From Clostridia bacterium (GTDB taxonomy: Bacteria > Bacillota > Clostridia > Christensenellales > DTU072), in NCBI GenBank assembly GCA_028701415.1, contig JAQVQU010000003.1, forward strand, positions 3,172-28,426: a DNA stretch of 25,255 nt, given 5' to 3'. Shown here in pieces: positions 1-8,034 of the stretch. The notes beneath the pieces were generated by a model. That model did not search any database and was not told the DNA's origin. It worked only from the letters and a program-made list of their open reading frames with translations. The position numbers and the translations under genes are program-made. How positions within the stretch are numbered: the first letter of the stretch is position 1; every line of letters starts with the position of its first letter.

Positions 1-105
1 TACGAAGGGCATTCAGAAGAAAGAAAATAATCCAAAGAATATACCAAGGGACATATAGTTGATGGTAAGGAAACTTAGTCCCCGAAAATAATATAAATTC
101 AAATA

Positions 106-133
106 TTGAGAATGTGATAGTTAAAGTTATAAT
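106..133 (+). promoter_or_regulatory. Predicted promoter of the his operon
   Basis: TTGAGA (106-111), a 16-base spacer and TATAAT (128-133) form a good sigma-A-type promoter about 37 bases upstream of the hisD start. It implies that transcription of the his genes starts directly before hisD rather than reading in from a hisG/hisZ gene to the left. A weaker AAGGAT ribosome site sits just before the hisD ATG. Confidence 0.6.
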
Positions 134-169
134 AACTATGAATAGAATATAGTACAAAAGGATAATGAA

Positions 170-1444
170 ATGAAAATAATTAATTCTTCAAAAGAAAATG
201 TTTTTGATTTTCTCGATTTACAAAGAGAAAAAATATTTGAGAATAACAAGAATGTTGAGAATGTGGTTGGTGAAATACTAGAAAACGTGAGAAAATATAA
301 GGATAAAGCACTTAAAGAATACTCTCTTAAATTTGATGGGACTGGAGAAATAGCAGAATATACTGGTAAGGATTTTCAAAAGGCTTTTAGTTCTTTAGAT
401 GAGGAGTTTAAAGATGTTCTCATAAAAGCATCAGAAAGAATAAGCGCTTTTCACAATGAACAGATACAAAAAGGCATAAGAGTAATAAAAGAGGGAAGTG
501 AATTAGGCCAAATAATACGCCCGTTAAAAAGGGTTGGTTTATATGTTCCTGGAGGGACTGCATCCTATCCATCCTCCGTGTTAATGAATGCTATTCCAGC
601 GAAGATTGCTGGAGTAAAAGAGATCGTTATAATAACTCCTCCCTCGAAGAAGGGAGTAAATATGGATATTCTCGCGGCAGCATATATCTCTGGGGTCGAT
701 TCTTTGTATACAGTTGGTGGTGCTCAGGGAATAGCTGCTTTAGCATACGGAACTGAAACCATAAGAAAAGTTGATAAAATTGTTGGGCCTGGGAATATAT
801 ATGTTGCCACTGCGAAAAAAATGGTTTATGGAACTTGCGATATTGACATGATTGCAGGTCCTTCGGAGATTACAATAATTGCTGATAGTAATGCAAACGA
901 ACGGTTTATAGCCGCAGATTTAATATCACAGGCAGAGCATGATAAACTTGCTTCAGCCATTTTAGTGACAGATTCAGAGTCTGTTGCGAAGAGAACAGCA
1001 GAAGAACTTAAGAATCAACTTTCTTGCCTAGACAGGGAAGAGATTATCAGAAATGCATTAGATGAATATGGAGTAATTATTATCACTAGGGACATTAAAG
1101 AAAGCATAGAAATTGCAAATTACATCTCCCCAGAACATCTTGAGATAATGACAGATAATCCAGAAGAATGTTTGGGAAAAATTAACAATGCAGGATCTAT
1201 CTTCCTCGGAGAGTACACTCCTGAGCCAATAGGAGATTATATTGCGGGAAGTAATCACGTTCTGCCTACAGGTGGCTCAGCAAGATTTTTCTCACCTCTA
1301 TCAGTGGAAAGCTTTACCAAAAAAATGCAGTATATTTCCTACTGTAAATCAAAGTTTATAGAGGACTCAAAGAGTGTTATAATATTTGCCGAGAGAGAAG
1401 GGTTAAATGGGCACGCAAATTCAATTAGTATCAGGCTTGAATAA
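170..1444 (+). CDS. hisD: Histidinol dehydrogenase
   Basis: Catalyses the last two steps of histidine synthesis, L-histidinol to L-histidine with two NAD+, as a cytosolic zinc enzyme. The 424-residue length is typical of the family. Visible signatures are the nucleotide-binding GGAQG and GPGN segments (about 183-187 and 206-209), the zinc ligands Q254 and H257 in the ISQAEHD stretch, the catalytic pair E322-H323 in SPEHLEIM, D356, and H415 in the C-terminal LNGHA. It is the first gene of a six-gene his operon and follows a clear promoter; hisC begins 71 bases later. The ATG at 170 has only a modest AAGGAT ribosome site, but the protein begins where the family normally does. Confidence 0.96.
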   Translation: MKIINSSKENVFDFLDLQREKIFENNKNVENVVGEILENVRKYKDKALKEYSLKFDGTGEIAEYTGKDFQKAFSSLDEEFKDVLIKASERISAFHNEQIQKGIRVIKEGSELGQIIRPLKRVGLYVPGGTASYPSSVLMNAIPAKIAGVKEIVIITPPSKKGVNMDILAAAYISGVDSLYTVGGAQGIAALAYGTETIRKVDKIVGPGNIYVATAKKMVYGTCDIDMIAGPSEITIIADSNANERFIAADLISQAEHDKLASAILVTDSESVAKRTAEELKNQLSCLDREEIIRNALDEYGVIIITRDIKESIEIANYISPEHLEIMTDNPEECLGKINNAGSIFLGEYTPEPIGDYIAGSNHVLPTGGSARFFSPLSVESFTKKMQYISYCKSKFIEDSKSVIIFAEREGLNGHANSISIRLE

Positions 1445-1515
1445 GAAAAATGAGGCGTTTAAATATTTATAATAAGATAAAATATGAAAATAGAAATGAT
1501 TAAAGAGGTTGCTTC

Positions 1516-2565
1516 GTGAAATATGAAATCGAAAAAAGACTATTGGATATGATACCGTATAAGCCAATAGAAGGTAAGTTTAAAGTTAGATTAGATGCAA
1601 ATGAATCTTTTTTCTCTTTACCAAAAAATATATTGAATGAGTTTGTCCATTCCTTAGAAGAAATCGACTTTAACAGATACCCTGATCCATATTCTAAGGA
1701 AATATGTGAAAAATTTGCTAAGTCTCACAACATTGACGTTGATTCAGTCATTGCGGGTAACGGTTCAGATGAGTTAATTAACCTTATCATACAGGTTTTT
1801 ATAAAAGACGGAGATAAGGTTTTAACATTAGCGCCTGACTTTTCTATGTATCGTTTCTATTCCGAGTTAAGAAGAGCAAGCGTGGTTTCTATAAATAATC
1901 CTTGTGATAAACCGATTGATATAGATGCTTTTGTTGGGTCCATTATAGAAGAAAATCCAAAGATTGTAGTTTTTTCAAATCCTTGTAATCCAACTGGCCA
2001 GGTTATAACCAGAGAACGTATTATAACTTTGTTAAGGAGATGTCCAAAAGTCTTGTTTGTTATAGATGAAGCTTATATGGATTTTTCCGATGAATCAGTA
2101 ATAAATATTATTAAAGATTATTCAAATGCAATTGTCTTAAGAACTATGAGCAAGGCTTATGCCGTAGCATCTATCAGATTAGGTTTTGCAGTTTCTAATA
2201 AGGATTTAATTCGTACATTAAAGAAAGTTAAGGCTCCTTATAACGTTAATTCGGTAACCCAAAAACTTGGCAGTATACTTCTTTCTCGATTTGAAGAAAA
2301 TAAAAAAAGAGTAGAGAAAATTATCGAAATGCGTGAGTGCCTTTTCAATGGGTTGAAAAAATATATGGGGGAGATGAAAGTATACCCTTCGGGAGGAAAC
2401 TTTGTATTCATATCTTCCGATAGAGCAAAAGAGATTTATGAGGGACTCTTAGATGACGGTATAGCAATTAGGTTCTTTAATAATAATACTTTAAGAATTA
2501 CTGCAGGGAATGAGGAAGAACAGTCAGCATTATTTTCTTCTTTAGATAAAATTTTAGGAAAATGA
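1516..2565 (+). CDS. hisC: Histidinol-phosphate aminotransferase
   Basis: PLP-dependent fold-type I transaminase that converts imidazole-acetol phosphate and glutamate to histidinol phosphate. Recognisable elements of the 349-residue protein are GNGSDELI (81-88) for cofactor binding, NPCNPTG (155-161), the DEAY motif (184-187) whose Asp contacts the PLP pyridine, the Schiff-base lysine K213 in TMSKAYAVA, and R221 in SIRLG. The start is GTG at 1516, preceded by AAAGAGG at a good distance; the nearby ATG at 1523 is in another frame. The gene sits between hisD and hisB, 8 bases upstream of hisB, so the two are probably co-translated. In some genomes HisC-type enzymes also serve aromatic amino acid synthesis, but the operon position supports HisC. 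Confidence 0.95.
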   Translation: MKYEIEKRLLDMIPYKPIEGKFKVRLDANESFFSLPKNILNEFVHSLEEIDFNRYPDPYSKEICEKFAKSHNIDVDSVIAGNGSDELINLIIQVFIKDGDKVLTLAPDFSMYRFYSELRRASVVSINNPCDKPIDIDAFVGSIIEENPKIVVFSNPCNPTGQVITRERIITLLRRCPKVLFVIDEAYMDFSDESVINIIKDYSNAIVLRTMSKAYAVASIRLGFAVSNKDLIRTLKKVKAPYNVNSVTQKLGSILLSRFEENKKRVEKIIEMRECLFNGLKKYMGEMKVYPSGGNFVFISSDRAKEIYEGLLDDGIAIRFFNNNTLRITAGNEEEQSALFSSLDKILGK

Positions 2566-2573
2566 GGTGAGAT

Positions 2574-3152
2574 ATGAGGGAAGCAAGAATCGAACGCAAA
2601 ACCGGGGAAACAGACATTTCGGTTATTGTTAATTTGGATGGAACGGGAAAAGTGAAAAGCCAAACTGGAATAGGTTTTTTTGACCACATGATAAACTCTT
2701 TTTCTACGCATTCGGGCTTTGATATTTTCTTGGAAGTAAAAGGAGATTTAAATGTTGATTGTCACCACACCGTTGAAGATATAGGGATAGTGTTAGGTAA
2801 GGCAATAAAAACAGCCCTTGGAGACAGAAAGGGGATTAATAGATTCTCTGATTGTTTTATACCTATGGATGAATCCTTGGCTTTTTGTGCAATCGATATT
2901 TCGGGAAGGGGCTTTTGTGATTTTAAAGGTAATTTTCTTTTTAAAAATTGCGGGGACTATGAAACAGACGCTACCCCTGAGTTTTTCCATGCTCTTGCCA
3001 AAAATGCCGATCTAACATTGCATATTAAGAGTTTGAACGGCAGTAATGACCACCATAAGATAGAGGCATTATTCAAGGCTTGTGCTCGATGCTTTAAGGA
3101 AGCAGTAAAAATTTCCGGTTTAGATATTCCTTCAACAAAAGGTTTGATATAG
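2574..3152 (+). CDS. hisB: Imidazoleglycerol-phosphate dehydratase
   Basis: Manganese-dependent dehydratase turning imidazole glycerol phosphate into imidazole-acetol phosphate. At 192 residues it is the monofunctional form, without the histidinol-phosphate phosphatase domain of the enterobacterial fusion. Metal-binding histidine motifs typical of the family are visible: FFDHM (H38), THSGFD (H46), CHHTVEDIG (H64, H65, E68) and a second NDHHKIEA near residue 160. Start ATG at 2574 with GAGGTGA just upstream. The dehydratase consumes the product of HisF/HisH, yet no hisH or hisF follows it, where hisH commonly sits; a 53-base gap leads straight to hisA. Confidence 0.96.
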   Translation: MREARIERKTGETDISVIVNLDGTGKVKSQTGIGFFDHMINSFSTHSGFDIFLEVKGDLNVDCHHTVEDIGIVLGKAIKTALGDRKGINRFSDCFIPMDESLAFCAIDISGRGFCDFKGNFLFKNCGDYETDATPEFFHALAKNADLTLHIKSLNGSNDHHKIEALFKACARCFKEAVKISGLDIPSTKGLI

Positions 3153-3205
3153 TGAAATGCCTTTTAACTTTTAACTTAAGAGGTTGATATATAGGGAGGA
3201 ATATT

Positions 3206-3922
3206 ATGATTATATATCCAGCAATCGATTTACTTGATGGAAAGTGTGTGAGATTGTTTCAAGGGAATTATTCGTTGCCCGAGGAAGTTGCAAAAGACCC
3301 CTTTGAAACTGCTATTAGATTTATTAACGAGGGAGCTAAATATATTCATGTTGTTGACTTGAACGCTGCTAGAGGTAACCAAGCTATTAATTTTGATATA
3401 ATAAAGAGGCTTTGCGAATTTCCAGTTAAGATCGATACAGGTGGGGGAATCCGGAACATGAAACGCGTTGAAGCTTGTCTTAAAGCGGGGATTGATAAAG
3501 TTGTAATTGGAACCGCGGCAGTAGAGGATAAAATATTTCTTGCTGAACTTCTTAAAAATTATCCAGAGAACGTAATTGTTGGGGTAGATGTGAGAGACAA
3601 TAGAGTTAAGACTTCGGGCTGGAATGTTGACAGTGGTTTACACTATATTGACTTTATAGAAGACCTAACTTTGATGGGAGTAAAATATATTACCTACACC
3701 GATATCTCAAAGGATGGGACGCTTGAAGGAGTTAATATCAAAGGAATACGAAAAATTAAAAACATAACCTCCTGTGAAATCATAGCAAGTGGAGGGATAA
3801 AGGACATTGAGGATATTAATTTATTGAAAAAAGAGGGAGTTTATGGAGCTATTTGTGGGAAAAGTATTTATGTCGGAACTCTTTCTTTAAAAGAAGCTAT
3901 TTCGATTGCGGAGGATAGATGA
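3206..3922 (+). CDS. hisA: ProFAR isomerase (phosphoribosylformimino-5-aminoimidazole carboxamide ribotide isomerase)
   Basis: A (beta/alpha)8-barrel isomerase that opens the ribose of ProFAR to give PRFAR, the substrate of HisF-HisH. The 238-residue protein shows the two catalytic aspartates expected of HisA, D8 in YPAIDLLDGK and D128 in VGVDVRDN, plus phosphate-binding glycine loops (TGGGIR near 78-83 and ASGGI/CGKS near the C terminus). The N-terminal IDLLDGKCVRLFQG is HisA-like rather than HisF-like, so this is not a mis-called cyclase. ATG at 3206 has an excellent GGGAGGA ribosome site. hisI follows after 3 bases. No hisF is adjacent, although hisA and hisF are commonly neighbours. Confidence 0.95.
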   Translation: MIIYPAIDLLDGKCVRLFQGNYSLPEEVAKDPFETAIRFINEGAKYIHVVDLNAARGNQAINFDIIKRLCEFPVKIDTGGGIRNMKRVEACLKAGIDKVVIGTAAVEDKIFLAELLKNYPENVIVGVDVRDNRVKTSGWNVDSGLHYIDFIEDLTLMGVKYITYTDISKDGTLEGVNIKGIRKIKNITSCEIIASGGIKDIEDINLLKKEGVYGAICGKSIYVGTLSLKEAISIAEDR

Positions 3923-3925
3923 TTT

Positions 3926-4240
3926 ATGGATTATTCTGAAATATTTGATAAGTTAAAATTAGTTCCAGCGATAATTCAAGAGTATGATACAAATGAAGTG
4001 TTAATGTTAGCATATATGAACAAAGAAAGTTTTAATAAAACTTTGGATACAGGGTACACTTGGTTTTATAGCCGAAGCAGAAAAACACTTTGGAACAAGG
4101 GGGAGACTTCTGGAAATGTTCAAAAAGTTGTAAGTGTTTTCGCCGACTGCGATAATGACACTTTGTTGATTAAGGTAATTCAAACTGGCCCAGCTTGTCA
4201 CACAGGGAGAAAATCCTGTTTTTTTAATAAAATATTTTAA
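3926..4240 (+). CDS. hisI: Phosphoribosyl-AMP cyclohydrolase
   Basis: Opens the adenine ring of phosphoribosyl-AMP in the third step of histidine synthesis. The 104 residues contain the full set of family signatures: the WFYSRSR...LWNKGETSGN segment (46-64), the metal-binding DCDND (74-78, with C75 and D74/D76/D78) and CHTGRKSC (C91 and C98). It is a stand-alone cyclohydrolase, with the companion pyrophosphohydrolase HisE encoded separately by the next gene rather than fused. The ribosome site GGAGG lies inside the hisA 3' end, 3 bases separate the genes and the reading frames are tightly coupled. Confidence 0.95.
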   Translation: MDYSEIFDKLKLVPAIIQEYDTNEVLMLAYMNKESFNKTLDTGYTWFYSRSRKTLWNKGETSGNVQKVVSVFADCDNDTLLIKVIQTGPACHTGRKSCFFNKIF

Positions 4241-4251
4241 AAGAGGTAGAT

Positions 4252-4575
4252 ATGGACTCTATTAATAAACTTGAAAAAATAATAAATGAACGTAAGAAAA
4301 TAAAAAGCGAAGGTTCCTATACTTGTTATCTATTCGAAAAAGGACTGGATAAAATATTAAAAAAGTGCGGGGAAGAGTGCTCCGAAATGATTATTGCTGC
4401 AAAAAATGGATTAAAGGAAGAGATCGTATTGGAAACTTCAGACCTCATATACCACATTATGGTAATGTTAGCACAAATGGGAATATCTTTTTCTGAAATC
4501 GATAAAGAACTTGAGTTTAGGGCTAAAAAACAAATGAATTTGAAAGAGATCAAAAATACAGACCTCAATTCTTAA
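4252..4575 (+). CDS. hisE: Phosphoribosyl-ATP pyrophosphohydrolase
   Basis: Removes pyrophosphate from phosphoribosyl-ATP, the second step of the pathway. The 107-residue all-helical protein belongs to the MazG-like fold: the metal-binding glutamates are visible in CGEECSEM (E41, E42, E45) and the partner acidic residues in ETSDLIYH (E61, D64). It starts at ATG 4252 with AAAGAGGT upstream, 11 bases after hisI, and is the last gene of the operon. The next 374 bases carry no gene. HisI and HisE both act on the product of HisG, so an ATP phosphoribosyltransferase must be encoded elsewhere if the pathway is complete. Confidence 0.93.
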   Translation: MDSINKLEKIINERKKIKSEGSYTCYLFEKGLDKILKKCGEECSEMIIAAKNGLKEEIVLETSDLIYHIMVMLAQMGISFSEIDKELEFRAKKQMNLKEIKNTDLNS

Positions 4576-4949
4576 GAAATTTATTCTCTAAGTGATTACC
4601 TTTTAAAGAAAAGCTTTTTTCTTATATACTGCATTATAAATAATCTTCTTTTTGATTATTAAAAGTTCTTAAGCTAGCTTATTAGGATTATTTGAAACCT
4701 GAATTTTTATTTTTTAAAAACATTTACCCGCTCGGAGCCTAAATTCTAATGCTGTTCTTCCCATTATTCAACTTAATTGCAACTTTTCTCTAAATTTTGC
4801 ATTTACTTTGAGAATTAACACTACAAGTCAAACTCATGAGATTCCTATTCACGTATTGATAAAAACACCCCTATAATATATACTTAAAATTGATGGGTAA
4901 TCATTTTTAGCCCAATAAAAATAGTAAAAATTGAAAAAAAGGAGAAAAA
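4576..4949. other. Gene-free stretch between hisE and the AOR operon
   Basis: No credible coding frame. Two AT-rich hairpins can be drawn just after hisE: an AAGAAA/TTTCTT-type palindrome at 4606-4623, and AATAATC/GATTATT with an 8-base loop at 4639-4660. Neither is followed by a U-run, so termination here is only possible, not shown. The right end holds a candidate promoter (separate entry) and a GGAGAAAA ribosome site. I saw no recognisable molybdenum/tungsten-cofactor riboswitch pattern. Confidence 0.5.
4848..4877 (+). promoter_or_regulatory. Weak candidate promoter of the AOR operon
   Basis: A perfect TATAAT at 4872-4877 is preceded, 18 bases away, by TTCACG (4848-4853), a poor -35 match. 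The implied leader to the ATG at 4950 is about 65 bases. The -10 is convincing on its own; the -35 is not, so an activator may be needed or the start may lie elsewhere. Confidence 0.3.
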
Positions 4950-6950
4950 ATGGCTACAAAATATGGCGCTTATGCTGGAAAAGTTTTATTAATAAATCTT
5001 TCAGACCAGAGCTATCGAGAATATCCGTTAAATGATAGGGACAGAAAAACATTTATTGGGGGGAAAATACTAGCAGCAAGAATCATTAATGACTTTATTA
5101 GCGGACCTATTGATCCCTTAGGAAAAGAAAATATATTAGTAATTACCACGGGGCCTTTGAGCAATACCAATGCTCCCTCAAGTTCAAGGTTTAACATCAG
5201 TACTATTTCTCCGTTAACTGGAATATTAACTTCCAGTAATTGTGGAGGAAATTTTGGAATAAGATTAAAAAAGGCCGGCTATGATGGGCTTATTATTACT
5301 GGTAAGAGCGATAAACTTGTGTACGTTGAAATAATAGAGAATGATATTCAGTTTAAGGATGCCGAAATATTAAGAGGTAAACTTACAGGCGAAACTCAGG
5401 AAATCTTAGGTGGAAAATCTGGCAAGTTGGTTATAGGCCCTGCTGGAGAAAATCTAGTTAGATACGCATGTGCTGTAAGTGAGGAAAGGGCAGCGGGGAG
5501 AGGGGGAATAGGCGCAGTTTTTGGAAGTAAAAAGTTAAAAGCGATTGTAGCTGACGGAAAAGTAACTCAGCCTATATACAACGCAGATAAATTTAATGAA
5601 CTAAGAAAAAGCTGGACTTTACACCTAAGAGACCATCCTTTGACAGGAGAACAACTTCCAAAACTCGGAACAGCAGCTTTACTTGCTTCGATGCAGCAAA
5701 AAAGAATTTTAGCCACAAGGAACTTTTCTGCAGGTCAGTTTGAGGGGTATAAAAGTATATCTGGAGAAGAGATGGCTGAAAAGTACTTAGTTAAAAATAA
5801 AGGATGTTTTTCCTGCCCAATTCAATGTGGGAGAGTAGTGAAGTTAGGAGATAAACAGGTTAAAGGGCCAGAAGTTGAAGCTTTAGGGTTACTTGGAGCC
5901 AATATTCTTAATGATAATTTAGAACATATTATTAAATGGAACTACGAATTAGACGAGCTTGGAATGGATGCGATATCTACTGCGGGAACAATTGCGTTTT
6001 CTATGGAGCTTAATGAAAAAGGCTTATGGAAAAGTGGGCTTGAATTTGGGAAGACAGATAATATTTCCGAGAGAATAAAGGAAATTGCTTTTAGGAGTAC
6101 TCCTGAAGGGGATGCAATGGCTAATGGTAGTCGATATTTGATGCAGCAATATGGCGGAGAAGAGTTTTGTATACAAGCAAAGGGGATGGAGTTAGCTGCT
6201 TATGAACCTAGAAGTGCTGTTGGACAAGGACTTGGATATGCCGTTTCAAATCGTGGAGGATGTCACTTGAATGCAGGTTATGAAGTAGTAATGGAGGGAT
6301 TAGGGCTTCAAATCAATCAATATACCCCTAAGGGAAAGGCACAAATTGCAATATTACTCCAGAACCTTATGGAAGCAGCCTCTGCGTTTGGTAATTGTTT
6401 ATTTACAACCTACGCTTTCTTCCCGGGATTTCTCTTCAGAAAACCGAACTCGCTTATTACGAGAACAGTCAATAAAGTTTTACCGTATTTGGGCCCAATA
6501 TTAGGGATAATAAATAAAAGACCTGGACTCGCCCAGATTAATATTACCCCGATGTTGCAACATCCCGCATGTACAATGTATGCTACAGGGATAAGAATGA
6601 ATATGGGAGAAATGATGAAGTTAGGTGCAAGGGGATTTAATTTAGAAAGAATGATTAATGCTCGTCTCGGAATTGATACAAAAGATGATAAACTTCCGAA
6701 AAGATTAACCGATGTCCTTCAAGATGAGAATAACCCTCAAAGTAAGGTACCACTTGAATATCTTAAACGGAAATATTATAAGGGAAGAGGTTGGGATTCT
6801 CAAGGGATGGTTAAAGAGAAAACCTTAAAATACTATGGGCTTACTAATCTGGATTTGATTGACTCAAGACAACTGGAAGAGCAAACAGAGATAAAAATAA
6901 TTCCCCCAAAACCAAAAAAAGAGAAACCTAAGGCGGAAAAGAAGGCATGA
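4950..6950 (+). CDS. Aldehyde:ferredoxin oxidoreductase (tungsten enzyme)
   Basis: Member of the AOR family, which oxidises aldehydes to carboxylic acids (or, with strong reductant, reduces acids) using a tungsten-bis-pterin centre and a [4Fe-4S] cluster, passing electrons to ferredoxin. The N-terminal beta domain is visible as the glycine-rich FIGGKILAARI, TTGPLSNTNAPSSSRF and NCGGNFG stretches within about the first 100 residues. The cluster cysteines are C286, C289 and C293 (Cx2Cx3C) plus distal C483 in FGNCLF, matching the family layout. At 666 residues it is somewhat longer than classical AORs; the extra length is partly a lysine/proline-rich C-terminal tail. The ATG has a GGAGAAAA ribosome site and the stop overlaps the MoaD gene by 4 bases. 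The actual aldehyde cannot be read from sequence. Confidence 0.93.
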   Translation: MATKYGAYAGKVLLINLSDQSYREYPLNDRDRKTFIGGKILAARIINDFISGPIDPLGKENILVITTGPLSNTNAPSSSRFNISTISPLTGILTSSNCGGNFGIRLKKAGYDGLIITGKSDKLVYVEIIENDIQFKDAEILRGKLTGETQEILGGKSGKLVIGPAGENLVRYACAVSEERAAGRGGIGAVFGSKKLKAIVADGKVTQPIYNADKFNELRKSWTLHLRDHPLTGEQLPKLGTAALLASMQQKRILATRNFSAGQFEGYKSISGEEMAEKYLVKNKGCFSCPIQCGRVVKLGDKQVKGPEVEALGLLGANILNDNLEHIIKWNYELDELGMDAISTAGTIAFSMELNEKGLWKSGLEFGKTDNISERIKEIAFRSTPEGDAMANGSRYLMQQYGGEEFCIQAKGMELAAYEPRSAVGQGLGYAVSNRGGCHLNAGYEVVMEGLGLQINQYTPKGKAQIAILLQNLMEAASAFGNCLFTTYAFFPGFLFRKPNSLITRTVNKVLPYLGPILGIINKRPGLAQINITPMLQHPACTMYATGIRMNMGEMMKLGARGFNLERMINARLGIDTKDDKLPKRLTDVLQDENNPQSKVPLEYLKRKYYKGRGWDSQGMVKEKTLKYYGLTNLDLIDSRQLEEQTEIKIIPPKPKKEKPKAEKKA

Positions 6951-7195
6951 TCAAAATTGAGTTTTTCGGGTTATATAGGTTAAACTATAAAATGTCTTCT
7001 TGGGAGACTGAAGCAGCAGACGTAAATAATCTCTTAAAAAAGCTGAGTGAATACAACTCCTTTTATTCTTATAAGCAACTTAAAGACTCAATAATTCTTG
7101 TTAATGGGAAAAATATAATGGACTTGAATCGCTTTCGAACAAGATTAAAAGAGGGGGACAATGTGTTAATTATGAGTCCCGCATCTGGAGGATAA
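6947..7195 (+). CDS. MoaD/ThiS-like sulfur-carrier protein
   Basis: Small ubiquitin-fold protein of 82 residues ending in ASGG, the C-terminal Gly-Gly that is adenylated and thiocarboxylated in MoaD and ThiS. It overlaps the AOR gene by 4 bases (ATGA at 6947-6950) and so is translationally coupled to it. In this family the carrier hands sulfur to the pterin dithiolene of molybdopterin; next to an AOR it is most simply a carrier for the tungsten-pterin cofactor. The sequence between start and Gly-Gly is diverged, with an LVNGKNI stretch before the last third as in many MoaD/ThiS proteins. A ThiS-like role cannot be excluded, but no thiamine genes are nearby. Confidence 0.82.
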   Translation: MIKIEFFGLYRLNYKMSSWETEAADVNNLLKKLSEYNSFYSYKQLKDSIILVNGKNIMDLNRFRTRLKEGDNVLIMSPASGG

Positions 7196-7226
7196 TTTAA
7201 ATTCTTAAAATAAGAGAGGATTATGT

Positions 7227-7856
7227 TTGTATAGCGAGTTATTAGATAAACTTCATAGTAAAAAGATAGTTGTCGTAGGGGCAGGCGGATTAGGCGGAAA
7301 TATTGTAAACCTAATTTCTAGACTAGGAATAGGGAAGATACTCATCTTCGACGGCGATATTTTTGATTCTAGCAACATTAATAGACAGCTTTACTGCAAC
7401 CAATTTACATTAGGGAAAAATAAGGCTGAAGTTGCGGCAGAAGAAACAAGAAAAATTGGCATTTCGGATGCTGAATCTATACCTGATTTTTTTCAAGAGA
7501 AATACTTTCCCCTAATTAAAGGATATGATTGCATTATTGATGCTACAGATAGCGTAAGTGCGAGAATTTATCTTGAGCAGGTGGCCATACGAAGTGGAAT
7601 TACCGTTATTCACGGAGCAATAAATGCATATTTTGGGCAAATTGCAGTAGTAAGGCCAGGAGATAAGACACTATCAAAACTATATTCGGGAAAAATTGAA
7701 CCCACAAGAGAAACTATAAGTTATATTCCTGCTACCGTAGCGGCTGTACAGGTTTGTCAAATGGTAAAATTTCTTTCAAACGCAGCCCCTCTCGATAGAG
7801 AAGAAGTTCTATTAGTAGATATGTTCTCTTGCCAAATGAGAACCATAAAATTGTAA
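7227..7856 (+). CDS. ThiF/MoeB/HesA-family E1-like adenylyltransferase
   Basis: E1-like enzyme expected to adenylate the C-terminal glycine of the MoaD-like protein encoded 31 bases upstream. Visible family features are the nucleotide-binding GAGGLGG (18-24), an acidic residue at the end of beta-2 (D42 in IFDGD), SNINRQ with R53 and Q54, the K64/K66 region, and the ATP/Mg-binding DATDS (105-109). At 209 residues it is shorter than MoeB or ThiF, and its cysteines (57, 102, 177, 202) do not form the CxxC zinc pairs usual in MoeB. The start is TTG at 7227 with AGAGAGGA upstream; the nearby ATG at 7223 runs straight into a stop. Likely last gene of the AOR operon. Confidence 0.85.
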   Translation: MYSELLDKLHSKKIVVVGAGGLGGNIVNLISRLGIGKILIFDGDIFDSSNINRQLYCNQFTLGKNKAEVAAEETRKIGISDAESIPDFFQEKYFPLIKGYDCIIDATDSVSARIYLEQVAIRSGITVIHGAINAYFGQIAVVRPGDKTLSKLYSGKIEPTRETISYIPATVAAVQVCQMVKFLSNAAPLDREEVLLVDMFSCQMRTIKL

Positions 7857-7871
7857 TTTATATTTTTTGAA

Positions 7872-7901
7872 AAACAAATTTTGAAAATTCGTTTATTTTT
7901 A
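7872..7901. terminator. Candidate AT-rich terminator between convergent genes
   Basis: An inverted repeat with one mismatch (arms around 7872-7881 and 7885-7894) is followed by ATTTTTA. It lies just after the E1-like gene, facing the GMP synthase gene. The stem contains almost no G-C pairs, so it is only a weak candidate. Confidence 0.3.
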
Positions 7902-8034
7902 GAGATTTAACTAGATAATAAAATGAAAAATAATGTTCATGAATATGCAAAGATTCTTATAAGAAATGTTTCTAGCGGGGTTTTACAAGATAAGAAAATT
8001 ACCACATCACCCTAGTATTTGTTAAGATGTTATT

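Noticed and set aside
1..157. Open minus-strand frame encoding a hydrophobic stretch that runs off the left edge
   Set aside because: It has only a TTG as possible start, no ribosome site before it, and overlaps the hisD promoter. The T-rich strand of AT-rich DNA gives Phe/Ile/Leu-rich frames by chance. A real membrane protein gene here cannot be excluded without the sequence to the left.
4576..4949. Possible molybdenum/tungsten-cofactor riboswitch before the AOR gene
   Set aside because: The region is very AT-rich and I could not draw the multi-stem structure expected of that RNA. A covariance-model search would settle it.
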